64,000 nt of DNA from Pseudomonas sp. UBA6562 (lineage in GTDB: Bacteria > Pseudomonadota > Gammaproteobacteria > Pseudomonadales > Pseudomonadaceae): NCBI RefSeq assembly GCF_002434265.1, contig NZ_DJJS01000008.1, positions 683,102 through 747,101 of the forward strand, given 5' to 3'. The position numbers and the translations under genes were made by a program. Below the pieces are notes generated by a model, which saw only the letters and a list, made by a program, of their open reading frames with translations, searched no databases and was not told the origin of the DNA. Positions 16,947 through 25,657 of the stretch are shown here, one piece after another. Within the stretch, counting starts at the first letter, position 1, and each line of letters starts with the position of its first letter.

Positions 16947-18191
16947 ATGCGCGTTGTTTCTACACTTACCGGATTCAGCCTGACCGGCCTGGTGCTGGCC
17001 CTGAGCACTCCGGCCAGTGCTGCCGTCGACGCCAAGCTGCTGGACATGCTGCGGGCCAATGGCTCGATCAATCAGGCGCAATACAGCGAATTGCAGGCTG
17101 ACCTCGCCAACGAGAACAAGGAAAAGGCTGCGCAGAAGGCGCAGGTCGAGCGTGCGAGCTCCTTCGAACAGAAAGTCGCCTGGGCCGCCAAGACGCAAGT
17201 CAAAGGCGACGTGCGCCTGCGCTACGAAGACGTCAACGTCGACAACCCGATCAGCCGCAGCAACAACCAGGACCGCGAGCGCGTACGTGCCCGGGTCGGC
17301 TTCTACAGCGAGATCAACCCGCAGGTCGACGCCGGCGTGCGCATCGCCACCGGCAGCAGCGCCGACGGCCGCTCGACCAACCAGAGTCTGGACAACTACT
17401 TCGAGAAGAAATCGCTGTGGGTGGACCTGGCCTACCTCGACTGGCACCCCACCGGCATCCCCAACCTGCACCTGATCGGCGGCAAGATGCCGCAGCCGTG
17501 GGTGAGCATGGGCGACATCATCTGGGACAGCGACTTGAACCCCGAAGGTGTGGCCGCCACCTACAAGCACGACCTGGGCGGCGCCGAAGTGTTCGGCAGC
17601 GCCGGCCACTACACGCTCAAGGACAACGTCGACGGCGACGGCGTGCAGTACAAGCACGACGCGCAGCTATATCACGCGCAGTTGGGCACCAAGTTCGCCG
17701 CCACCGATGCGTTGAAGTTCACTTTGGGCGCCAGCTTGTACGCCTACGACAACGACAAGCCGTCGGCCTTCCTGCGCGCTTTGGGCAACACCACCGACGA
17801 ATTCCAGCTGGTCGAAGGCTTCGGCCAGATCGACTACACCGGCTTCGCCATCCCGCTGTCGGCCTATGGCCAATACGTGAAGAACACCGAAAGCACCGAC
17901 GGCATGGACCAGGCCTGGCTGACCGGCGTGAAGACCAAGTTCGGCGCCTGGAGCCTGGACTACAACTACCGCGACGTGCAACGCAACGGTGTGGTCAGCG
18001 CCTTCACCGACTCGGACTTCGGCAACGGCTTCACCGGCTCGCGCGGCCACAAGCTCAAGGTCGGCTACGAGATCGACAAGAACTTCTCCTTGGGCGCGGC
18101 CTACCTGATGGCCAAGACCGACTACTCCAACCTGCCCAACAGCAACGCCAGCGTCGACACGTTGCAGGTGGACCTGGAAGCGAAGTTCTAA
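16947..18191 (+). CDS. Putative outer-membrane porin (Porin_5 type)
   Basis: The start at ATG 16947 has GGGAG upstream and gives 414 residues with a signal peptide ending at PASA-A (about residue 26). A short coiled segment rich in Gln, Ala and Lys (about 30-75) is followed by alternating amphipathic strands (VKGDVRLRYEDVNVDN onward) and a C-terminal Phe, the usual signal for outer-membrane barrel assembly. This matches the putative porin family PF16930 of pseudomonads, whose solutes are largely undefined. A strong terminator follows. Confidence 0.85.
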   Translation: MRVVSTLTGFSLTGLVLALSTPASAAVDAKLLDMLRANGSINQAQYSELQADLANENKEKAAQKAQVERASSFEQKVAWAAKTQVKGDVRLRYEDVNVDNPISRSNNQDRERVRARVGFYSEINPQVDAGVRIATGSSADGRSTNQSLDNYFEKKSLWVDLAYLDWHPTGIPNLHLIGGKMPQPWVSMGDIIWDSDLNPEGVAATYKHDLGGAEVFGSAGHYTLKDNVDGDGVQYKHDAQLYHAQLGTKFAATDALKFTLGASLYAYDNDKPSAFLRALGNTTDEFQLVEGFGQIDYTGFAIPLSAYGQYVKNTESTDGMDQAWLTGVKTKFGAWSLDYNYRDVQRNGVVSAFTDSDFGNGFTGSRGHKLKVGYEIDKNFSLGAAYLMAKTDYSNLPNSNASVDTLQVDLEAKF

Positions 18192-18215
18192 GCCTCATCG
18201 CCTTCTGGCAACACG

Positions 18216-18244
18216 AAAACGGGAAGCGTCGCTTCCCGTTTTTC
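18216..18244 (+). terminator. Rho-independent terminator after the porin gene
   Basis: A 10-bp stem AACGGGAAGC, loop GTC, GCTTCCCGTT, ends in a T-run. The A-rich left flank means it may also act for the convergent gene on the minus strand. Confidence 0.85.
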
Positions 18245-18274
18245 GTCTTTACGCACGGTGCCGCCGCTGCGGCA

Positions 18275-19396
18275 TCAGCGCTTGCGCAGCAGCACGCTGC
18301 CGATCGAATACCCCGCGCCGAACGAGCTGAGCACGCCCAGCGCGCCGGGTTGCAGGTCATCCTGGTAAAGGTGGAAGGCGATCACCGAGCCGGCCGAACT
18401 GGTGTTGGCGTAGCGGTCGAGGATCACCGGCGCCTCGTCCTCGCTCACCTCGCGCCCCAAGAGCTTCTTGACGATCAGGTGGTTCATGCTGAGGTTGGCC
18501 TGGTGCAGCCAGAAGCGTTGCACGTCGCTCGGCTGCATGCCGTTCTCGCTCAGGTGCTCGGCGATCAGCTCGGCGACCATCGGACACACCTCGCGGAACA
18601 CTTTGCGCCCTTCCTGCACGAACAGCTTGTCGGCATCGGCGACATGACCTTCGGCAGCGCGGTTGAGGAAACCGAAGTTATTGCGGATGTTGTTGGAGAA
18701 CTGGGTCAGCAGGCGCGTGCTGACGATGTCGAACTGGTGCGCCGAGGTGGCTTTGTCCTGGCGCTCGATCAGCACCGCGGTGGCAGCGTCGCCGAAGATG
18801 AAGTGGCTGTCACGGTCGCGGAAGTTCAGATGCCCGGTGCACACCTCGGGGTTGACCATCAATACCGCGCGGGCCTGGCCCAGCTGCACGCTGTTGGCGG
18901 CGGTCTGGATGCCGAAGGTGGCCGAGGAGCAGGCCACGTTCATGTCGAAGGCGAAGCCCTGGATGCCCAGCGCCTGCTGCACTTCGATGGCGATGGCCGG
19001 GTACGGGCGTTGCAGGTTGGAACAGGCGACGATCACCCCGTCGACGTCGGCGGCGGTGCGGCCGGCGCGTTCCAGCGCCTGGCGCGCAGCGGCCACGGCC
19101 ATCTCGCACAGCACCGAGGGCTCGTCGTTGCTGCGCTCGGGCAGGTTCGGCTTCATGCGCTGCGGGTCGAGGATGCCGGCCTTGTCCATGACGTAGCGGC
19201 TCTTGATGCCCGAGGCCTTTTCGATGAACGCGGCGTTGGATTCGGGCCACGGCTCGACCTCGCCGCGCTCGATGGCTTCGGCCTGCTCGCGGTTGGCCTG
19301 CTGCGCCCAGGTATTGAAGGATTCCACCAGCTCTTCGTTGGAAATGCTCTGGGCCGGGGTATACAGGCCGGTGCCGCTGATCACGACGTTATGCAC
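18275..19396 (-). CDS. Beta-ketoacyl-ACP synthase III-like enzyme
   Basis: A thiolase-fold condensing enzyme of 373 residues starts at GTG 19396, which has AGAGGAA at the right distance; the longer ATG frame upstream has no family sequence. The catalytic triad is visible: Cys156 in NVACSSATFG, His in WLHQANLSMNH and Asn in RYANTSSAGS. It is longer than FabH (about 320) because of an insert after residue 25. In P. aeruginosa a homologue in the same neighbourhood (PA3286) condenses medium-chain acyl-CoA from beta-oxidation with malonyl-ACP, feeding fatty-acid synthesis. The adjacent fadD genes fit such a shunt. Confidence 0.85.
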   Translation of the reverse strand: MHNVVISGTGLYTPAQSISNEELVESFNTWAQQANREQAEAIERGEVEPWPESNAAFIEKASGIKSRYVMDKAGILDPQRMKPNLPERSNDEPSVLCEMAVAAARQALERAGRTAADVDGVIVACSNLQRPYPAIAIEVQQALGIQGFAFDMNVACSSATFGIQTAANSVQLGQARAVLMVNPEVCTGHLNFRDRDSHFIFGDAATAVLIERQDKATSAHQFDIVSTRLLTQFSNNIRNNFGFLNRAAEGHVADADKLFVQEGRKVFREVCPMVAELIAEHLSENGMQPSDVQRFWLHQANLSMNHLIVKKLLGREVSEDEAPVILDRYANTSSAGSVIAFHLYQDDLQPGALGVLSSFGAGYSIGSVLLRKR

Positions 19397-19559
19397 GGTG
19401 GTTCCTCTAATCGGGGCCAGCCTCCAAGCGGGCGGCGGCACATGAAAGGTCAGGATGCTGGCACGGGCGTACCAACGTTGAAACGGCGACATCCCCCAGT
19501 AAAACCGGGGGTGTCGGCTCGATGACTAAACGGCGGCCAGTGTGCCACAAATTACGCGA

Positions 19560-22500
19560 TCAACCCTCCACCTGGCTCCACTGCTTGCTCAGGCGCTTGT
19601 CCGAGATCGGTACCTTGGTGCCCAACTGCTGGGCGAACAGCGACACCCGGTATTCCTCCATCCACCAGCGGTATACGGCCAGTTGCTCGTCGCGCTTGCC
19701 CTCTTGGGCGTGCTTGTCGAGGCGGGTCTTGTATTGCGCCCACAGGTTGCTCAACTCGCCGCTCCAGACGCGATCCTTCTGCACCTGGGCACCGAGTTTC
19801 TCCAGGCGCAGTTCGATGGCCTTGAGGTAGCGCGGCAGCTCCTTGAACCACTGGCCTGGGGTCTCGCGCACGAAGCCGGGGTAGACCAGGTTACCCAGTT
19901 GCTGGCGGATGTCGTTGAGCGATACCGCCTGGCTCAGGTCGATCTTGCCCTTGAAGCGCTTCTGCAAACCATGCCACAGCTTGAGCACCTCCAGCGTTTG
20001 CCGGGCCAGGCGCTCGGCATGTTCGGCCCAGCCGCCACGCTTGCGCTCGGCCAGGGTCGCCAGGGCCGCGCCTTCGCGAGGCAACTGCGCTTCGCCTTCG
20101 AGGATGCAGCTGTCGAGGCTGGCCAGCAGGATGTCTTCGACCAGCGCTTCGCTGCGGCCCAGCTCGCGGTACAGCAGGCCCAGTTCGGTAAGCCCCGGCA
20201 GCTTGCCGCGCAGGAACTTGGCCGGCTCGGCCAACTGCTGCAACAGCAGGCGCTGCAAGGCGCGGCGATGCTGGTACTGCGCCTCGGCCTGGGTCGAGAA
20301 GCGTCCTTCGCGCACCGTGCCGCCCTCTTCGACCAGGGCCGGGTACACGGTCAGCGACAGGCCGGCGATCTTCTGCTGGGTGGTCTGCGCCACCTGGGCG
20401 AAGGCCTTGGCCTGCACCGGCTGCTCGGCCTTGTCAGTGCGCGGCAGGGCCAGGGCGGCCTGGCTGGCGGCGGCGAAGCGTGCGGTCAGCTCGGCCAGGT
20501 CACGGCCTTCGCCGAGGAACTTGCCCTGGCCGTCGACCACTTCGGTGTTCATGCGCAAATGGCTTTCCACCTGCGCCACCGACTCGGCCCAGGCCTCGTC
20601 CGACACCCGCGCGCCGGTCATGCGCAGCAGTTCCTGGCCCAGCGTCTGGGGCAAAGCGCCCTCGCCGAAGCTCAGCCGGGCCAGCGCCGCCTTGACGAAG
20701 TCCGGCACCGGCACGAAGTTCTTGCGCAGCGCCTTGGGCAGGTTGCGCACCAGGGCGATGCACTTGGCTTCCAGCAGGCCCGGCACCAGCCATTCCAGGC
20801 GCTCGCCCGGCAGGCTCGGTAGCAACGGCGCCGGCACCCGCACGGTGACGCCGTCGCGCGGGTGGTTGGGCTCGAAATGGTAGGTCAGGGGCAGACGCAG
20901 ATCGCCGACCTTGAGGCTGTCGGGGTACTGCGCCGCCGTGACTTCGCTGGCTTCGCGGGCCAGCACGTCTTCTTCGCGCATGATCAGCAGGTCGGGCTGC
21001 TTCTGGCTGTTCATGCGGTACCAGGCGTCGAAGGTCGCGGTCTGGTGGATTTCGGCCGGCAGCCGCGCCTCATAGAAACCGTACAGGGTCTCTTCGTCGG
21101 CCAGAATATCGCGCCGGCGGGCCTTGGCTTCCAGCGCGTCGAGCTGTTCGAGCAGGCGTTTGTTGGCCGCCAGGCACTTGGCGCGGGACTGGATCTGCCC
21201 GCCGACCAGGCCTTCGCGGATGAACAGCTCGCGCGAAGCGACCGGGTCGATGGGGCCGAAGTGCACCGGGCGGCGGCCGACCACGATCAGCCCGTACAGG
21301 GTGATCTGCTCGAAGGCCACCACCTGCCCGCGCTTCTTCTCCCAATGCGGCTCGAAGTGGTTCTTCTTGATCAGGTGTCCGGCCAGCGGCTCGATCCAGT
21401 CCGGCTCGATCTTGGCCACCATGCGCGCGTACAGCTTGGTGGTCTCGACCAGTTCGGCGGCCATGACCCACTGCGGGCGCTTGCGGCCGATGCCCGACGA
21501 GGGGTGCACCCAGAAACGCCGTTGCCGCGCGCCCTGGTAGTCGCCCTCCTCGCTCTTCTGCCCGATCTGGCTGAGCAGGCCGCTGAGGATGGCCTTGTGC
21601 ATGCGCGGGAAGTCCGCCGGTTCCTTGTTCACGGTCAGTTGCAGGTCGCGGCAGATCAGCGCCAGTTGCCGGTGCGCGTCGCGCCATTCGCGCAAGCGCA
21701 AGTAATTGAGGAACTGCTTGCGGCACCAGGCGCGCAGCGGGTTGGCGGTCAGCGCCTGGCGCTGCTCCTCGAAGCCGCGCCACAAGTTGACCAGCGCGGC
21801 GAAGTCCGAGTCCGCGTCCTTCCACTGCGCGTGCGCCTGGTCGGCGGCCTGCTGGCGCTCGGGTGGGCGCTCGCGCGGGTCCTGTACCGACAGGGCGCTG
21901 GCCACGATCAGCACTTCCTGCAAACTGCCCTGGCGCGCGCCTTCGAGCAGCATGCGGCCAAGGCGCGGGTCGATCGGCAGGCGCGCCAGTTGCCGGCCCA
22001 GCGGCGTGAGCTGGTTCTCGCGGTTGACCGCCGAGAGTTCCTGCAACAGGTTGAAGCCGTCGGTGATGGCTTTGCCATCCGGCGGTTCGATGAACGGGAA
22101 GGCGTCGATCTTGCCCAGGCGCAGGTGCAGCATCTGCAGGATCACCGCCGCCAGGTTGGTGCGCAGAATCTCGGGGTCGGTGAAGGCCGGCCGGCCGTTG
22201 AAATCCTCTTCGCTGTACAGCCGGATGCAGATGCCCGGCTCGACCCGTCCGCAACGGCCCTTGCGCTGGTTGGCGCTGGCCTGGGACACCGCTTCGATGG
22301 GCAGGCGCTGGACCTTGGCGCGGTAGCTGTAGCGGCTGATGCGCGCGGTGCCGCTGTCGATCACGTAGCGGATGCCCGGCACCGTCAGCGAGGTTTCCGC
22401 GACGTTGGTGGCCAATACCACGCGCCGCCCAGGGTGCGACTGGAAGATGCGCTGCTGCTCGGCCGGCGACAGCCGTGCGTACAGCGGCAGGATCTCGGTG

Positions 22501-23465
22501 TGGCGCAGTTGTGCCTTGCGCAGCATGTCGGCGGCGTCACGGATTTCCCGCTCGCCGGGCAGGAACACCAGCACGTCGCCCGGGCCTTTGCTCTGGCCGC
22601 GCTCGTGGGCGGCGATCTCGTCCAGGGCGGCGAGGATCGCCTGGTCGACCGTCAGGTCGTCTTCCAGGGCGTTGCCCTCTTCGTCCTGCTCGCTGGTCAG
22701 CGGGCGGTACCAGGTCTCCACTGGGAAGGTACGGCCCGACACCTCGATGATCGGCGCATCGTCGAAGTGCTTGGAAAAGCGCTCCAGGTCAATGGTCGCC
22801 GAGGTGATGATCAGCTTGAGCTCGGGACGCCGGTGCAGCAGCGTCTTCAGGTAACCGAGCAGAAAATCGATGTTCAGGCTGCGTTCGTGGGCTTCGTCGA
22901 CGATGATCGTGTCGTAGCGTTCGAGCAGGCGGTCGTGCTGGGTTTCGGCCAGCAGGATGCCGTCGGTCATCAGCTTGACCAGCGTGTTGGCGTCGCTCTG
23001 ATCTTCGAAACGCACCTGATAGCCGACCAGCCCGCCCAGGGGCGTACCGACTTCCTCGGCCACCCGTGCGGCCACGCTGCGCGCCGCGATACGCCGCGGT
23101 TGGGTGTGGGCGATCAGGCCGTGGCGGCCACGGCCCAGCTCCAGGCAGATCTTGGGCAGCTGGGTGGTCTTGCCGGAACCGGTTTCGCCGGCGATGACCA
23201 GCACCTGGTGTTCGGCCAGGGCCTTCTTGATGTCGTCGCGCTTGGCGGCGATGGGCAGGCTGTCGTCATAGCGGATGACCGGCACGCTCTGCTCGCGGGC
23301 GACCACCTGGGCGCAGGACGCCTGTACCTTTTCGACCCACTGCGCCAGGCGTGCTTCGTCTGGCCTTTTGCGTAGGTCGTGCAGTTGCCGACGCAGGCGG
23401 TGGCGGTCGGCGATCATGGCGTGGTCGAGGTTGTGCAGCAGTTGGTCGATGGTGTGGTCTGTCAT
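19560..23465 (-). CDS. hrpA: ATP-dependent RNA helicase HrpA
   Basis: This 1301-residue DEAH-box helicase is the same size as E. coli HrpA (about 1300) and aligns from its first residues when started at ATG 23465. Walker A GETGSGKT is at 93-100, DEAH at 190-193, and the motif III segment SATID and motif VI Q-R-x-G-R-C-G-R follow. The helicase core is followed by the HA2/ratchet and OB-fold region and the long HrpA-specific C-terminal part. HrpA resolves stalled or collided ribosomes and acts on fimbrial mRNA in E. coli. No frameshift was seen. A start at 23516 is possible but adds 17 atypical residues. Confidence 0.93.
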   Translation of the reverse strand: MTDHTIDQLLHNLDHAMIADRHRLRRQLHDLRKRPDEARLAQWVEKVQASCAQVVAREQSVPVIRYDDSLPIAAKRDDIKKALAEHQVLVIAGETGSGKTTQLPKICLELGRGRHGLIAHTQPRRIAARSVAARVAEEVGTPLGGLVGYQVRFEDQSDANTLVKLMTDGILLAETQHDRLLERYDTIIVDEAHERSLNIDFLLGYLKTLLHRRPELKLIITSATIDLERFSKHFDDAPIIEVSGRTFPVETWYRPLTSEQDEEGNALEDDLTVDQAILAALDEIAAHERGQSKGPGDVLVFLPGEREIRDAADMLRKAQLRHTEILPLYARLSPAEQQRIFQSHPGRRVVLATNVAETSLTVPGIRYVIDSGTARISRYSYRAKVQRLPIEAVSQASANQRKGRCGRVEPGICIRLYSEEDFNGRPAFTDPEILRTNLAAVILQMLHLRLGKIDAFPFIEPPDGKAITDGFNLLQELSAVNRENQLTPLGRQLARLPIDPRLGRMLLEGARQGSLQEVLIVASALSVQDPRERPPERQQAADQAHAQWKDADSDFAALVNLWRGFEEQRQALTANPLRAWCRKQFLNYLRLREWRDAHRQLALICRDLQLTVNKEPADFPRMHKAILSGLLSQIGQKSEEGDYQGARQRRFWVHPSSGIGRKRPQWVMAAELVETTKLYARMVAKIEPDWIEPLAGHLIKKNHFEPHWEKKRGQVVAFEQITLYGLIVVGRRPVHFGPIDPVASRELFIREGLVGGQIQSRAKCLAANKRLLEQLDALEAKARRRDILADEETLYGFYEARLPAEIHQTATFDAWYRMNSQKQPDLLIMREEDVLAREASEVTAAQYPDSLKVGDLRLPLTYHFEPNHPRDGVTVRVPAPLLPSLPGERLEWLVPGLLEAKCIALVRNLPKALRKNFVPVPDFVKAALARLSFGEGALPQTLGQELLRMTGARVSDEAWAESVAQVESHLRMNTEVVDGQGKFLGEGRDLAELTARFAAASQAALALPRTDKAEQPVQAKAFAQVAQTTQQKIAGLSLTVYPALVEEGGTVREGRFSTQAEAQYQHRRALQRLLLQQLAEPAKFLRGKLPGLTELGLLYRELGRSEALVEDILLASLDSCILEGEAQLPREGAALATLAERKRGGWAEHAERLARQTLEVLKLWHGLQKRFKGKIDLSQAVSLNDIRQQLGNLVYPGFVRETPGQWFKELPRYLKAIELRLEKLGAQVQKDRVWSGELSNLWAQYKTRLDKHAQEGKRDEQLAVYRWWMEEYRVSLFAQQLGTKVPISDKRLSKQWSQVEG

Positions 23466-23667
23466 GGGTCTCGGGCGTGAGCAGGGCTGGCCTGTCTGGG
23501 CATGATCGGCATTCATAGGGGCGCGATTGTCGCAGATTTGTGCCTGTTCGGCACGGCGGGGGCTGTTGAGGCAGGCGGTGGATCGTCGTTGGGCGGATTG
23601 CCGACGAAGGCCCAGCGAGGGCCTTCGTCGGTGCAGGGTAGTGGCGTCGTTGCGAACGCCGGCCAGG

Positions 23668-25365
23668 TCAGGCGCTTTTCTTGATGCCGAGCTTCTTCAG
23701 CTCTTCGTCGCGCAGCTCGCGGCGCAGGATCTTGCCGACGTTGGTGGTGGGCAGCGAATCGCGGAACTCGATCTGCCGCGCGACCTTGTAGCCGGTGAGG
23801 TTGGCGCGCATATGCTCGGTCACCTGCTCCTTGGTCAGGGTGGTGCCGGGCTTGAGCACCAGGAACACTTTGATCACTTCGCCGGATTTTTCGTCCGGTA
23901 TGCCGATGGCGGCGCACTGCACCACGCCCGGCAGGCCGGCCAACACATCTTCGATCTCGTTGGGATACACGTTGAAGCCCGACACCAGGATCATGTCTTT
24001 CTTGCGGTCGACGATGCGCATGTAGCCGTCGGGCTGGATCAGGGCGATGTCGCCGGTCTTCAGCCAGCCTTGGTCGTCGAGGATTTCCGCCGTGGCTTCT
24101 TCGCGCTGCCAGTAGCCCTTCATGACCTGCGGGCCCTTGACGCACAGTTCGCCGACTTCGCCCAGCGGTAACTCGGCGCCGCTGTCGTCGATGACCTTGC
24201 ACAGGGTCGACGGCACGGGAATGCCGATGGTGCCGATCTGGATGGCCTGCACCGGGTTGACCGTGGCGACCGGGCTGGTCTCGGTCATGCCGTAGCCTTC
24301 GCAGATCGCGCAGCCGGTGACGGCTTTCCAGCGTTCGGCCACGCTCAGTTGCAAGGCCATGCCGCCCGACAGGGTGACTTTCAGCGCCGAGAAGTCCAGG
24401 CCGCGGAAGCCTTCGTGGTTGCACAAGGCCACGAACAGGGTGTTGAGCCCCACGAAGCCGCTGAACTTCCACTTGCGCAGTTCCTTGACCACCGCCGGCA
24501 GGTCGCGGGGGTTGCTGATCAGCACGTTGTGGTTGCCGATCAGCATCATGGCCATGCAATGGAAGGTGAACGCATAGATGTGGTACAGCGGCAGCGGCGT
24601 GATGAGGATCTCGCAACCTTCCTTGAGGTTGGCCCCCATCAAGGCGCGGCATTGCAGCATGTTGGCCACCAGGTTGCGGTGGGTCAGCATCGCGCCTTTC
24701 GCTACGCCAGTGGTGCCGCCGGTGTATTGCAGCACGGCTACGTCGTCGGCGGCCGGGCTGACCTCGACCACCGCCTGGCCACGGCCCTTGGCCAGCGCAT
24801 CGTTGAAGCGCACCGCCTGGGGCAGATGATAGGCCGGCACCATCTTCTTCACGTATTTGATGACGCTGTTGATCAGCAGGCGCTTGAGGGGCGGCAGCAG
24901 GTCGGCCACTTCGGTGACGATCACGTGCTTGACGGCGGTCTTGGGCACCACCTTTTCCGCCAAGTGCGCCATGTTCGCCAGGCATACCAGGGCCTTGGCA
25001 CCGGAGTCCTTGAACTGATGCTCCATTTCCCGCGCGGTGTACAGCGGGTTGGTGTTGACCACGATCAGGCCGGCGCGCAGGGCGCCGAACACTGCGACCG
25101 GGTACTGCAGGACGTTGGGCAGTTGCACGGCGATGCGGTCGCCGGGCTGCAGGTCGGTGTGCTGCTGGAGCCAGGCGGCGAACTGGCCTGACAAGGTATA
25201 GAGCTCGCCGTAGGTCAGGGTCTTGCCGAAGTTGCTGAACGCCGGTTTGTCGGCGAAGCGCTGGCAGGATTGCTTGAGGACCGTCTGGACGTTGGGAAAT
25301 TCGTCAGGATCGATCTCGGCCGCGATGCCGGCCGGATATTTGTCCTTCCAGAAATGTTCGATCAT
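23668..25365 (-). CDS. fadD1: Long-chain-fatty-acid-CoA ligase FadD (first copy)
   Basis: This 565-residue AMP-forming ligase starts at ATG 25365 with AAGGAG nine bases upstream. The ATP-binding P-loop YTGGTTGVAKG is at 214-224, followed by the GYGMTETSP adenylate motif, the fatty-acyl signature around DGWLKTGDIA and the catalytic Lys in the C-terminal G-K-I-L-R-R-E-L segment. It activates exogenous fatty acids at the inner face of the membrane for beta-oxidation. It lies 292 bases downstream of a paralogue on the same strand. The pair corresponds to FadD1/FadD2 of P. aeruginosa and P. putida. Confidence 0.93.
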   Translation of the reverse strand: MIEHFWKDKYPAGIAAEIDPDEFPNVQTVLKQSCQRFADKPAFSNFGKTLTYGELYTLSGQFAAWLQQHTDLQPGDRIAVQLPNVLQYPVAVFGALRAGLIVVNTNPLYTAREMEHQFKDSGAKALVCLANMAHLAEKVVPKTAVKHVIVTEVADLLPPLKRLLINSVIKYVKKMVPAYHLPQAVRFNDALAKGRGQAVVEVSPAADDVAVLQYTGGTTGVAKGAMLTHRNLVANMLQCRALMGANLKEGCEILITPLPLYHIYAFTFHCMAMMLIGNHNVLISNPRDLPAVVKELRKWKFSGFVGLNTLFVALCNHEGFRGLDFSALKVTLSGGMALQLSVAERWKAVTGCAICEGYGMTETSPVATVNPVQAIQIGTIGIPVPSTLCKVIDDSGAELPLGEVGELCVKGPQVMKGYWQREEATAEILDDQGWLKTGDIALIQPDGYMRIVDRKKDMILVSGFNVYPNEIEDVLAGLPGVVQCAAIGIPDEKSGEVIKVFLVLKPGTTLTKEQVTEHMRANLTGYKVARQIEFRDSLPTTNVGKILRRELRDEELKKLGIKKSA

Positions 25366-25657
25366 GGAGCCCCACTCCTTTAGCAACAGCGAATTCTCGC
25401 GCATTCATGCACTTATTATTGGGAGGCGATGACGGCTGACTGCAACCGGAGCATCGAAAGCGCGCCGAGAGTACCAGCTTTGCCAGAGAGCGACCACATT
25501 CGAGCGAGGGCCAATCGGTCATTAAAAGGACTTATTTGCGCACATCAGTCACGTAGCAAAAAACGCTACGTCCGTTTCGCTGGCGCGCCGTAAGCCGCGG
25601 GCCAGTGCCGCTGCCAGCCTATCCGGCACTGGCCCGCAGGCTATTTCGATTCAGCGC
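25366..25657. other. Spacer between the two fadD genes
   Basis: The 292 bases hold the fadD1 promoter and two hairpins that follow fadD2: ACGTAGC with its complement GCTACGT (25551-25571) and the large inverted repeat at 25597-25637. The size and hairpins suggest that the two ligases are at least partly transcribed separately. Confidence 0.5.
25597..25637. repeat. Perfect 14-bp inverted repeat downstream of fadD2
   Basis: GCGGGCCAGTGCCG (25597-25610) is complementary to CGGCACTGGCCCGC (25624-25637), with a 13-base loop. It begins 20 bases after the fadD2 stop codon. There is no T-run, so it may be a REP-type palindrome or an mRNA 3'-end stabiliser rather than a classical terminator. Confidence 0.6.

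Noticed and set aside
20862..23375. 837-codon plus-strand frame inside hrpA
   Set aside because: It is the antisense shadow of a certain helicase gene, and its composition (Val/Gln/His/Arg/Asp-rich) is typical of such shadows.
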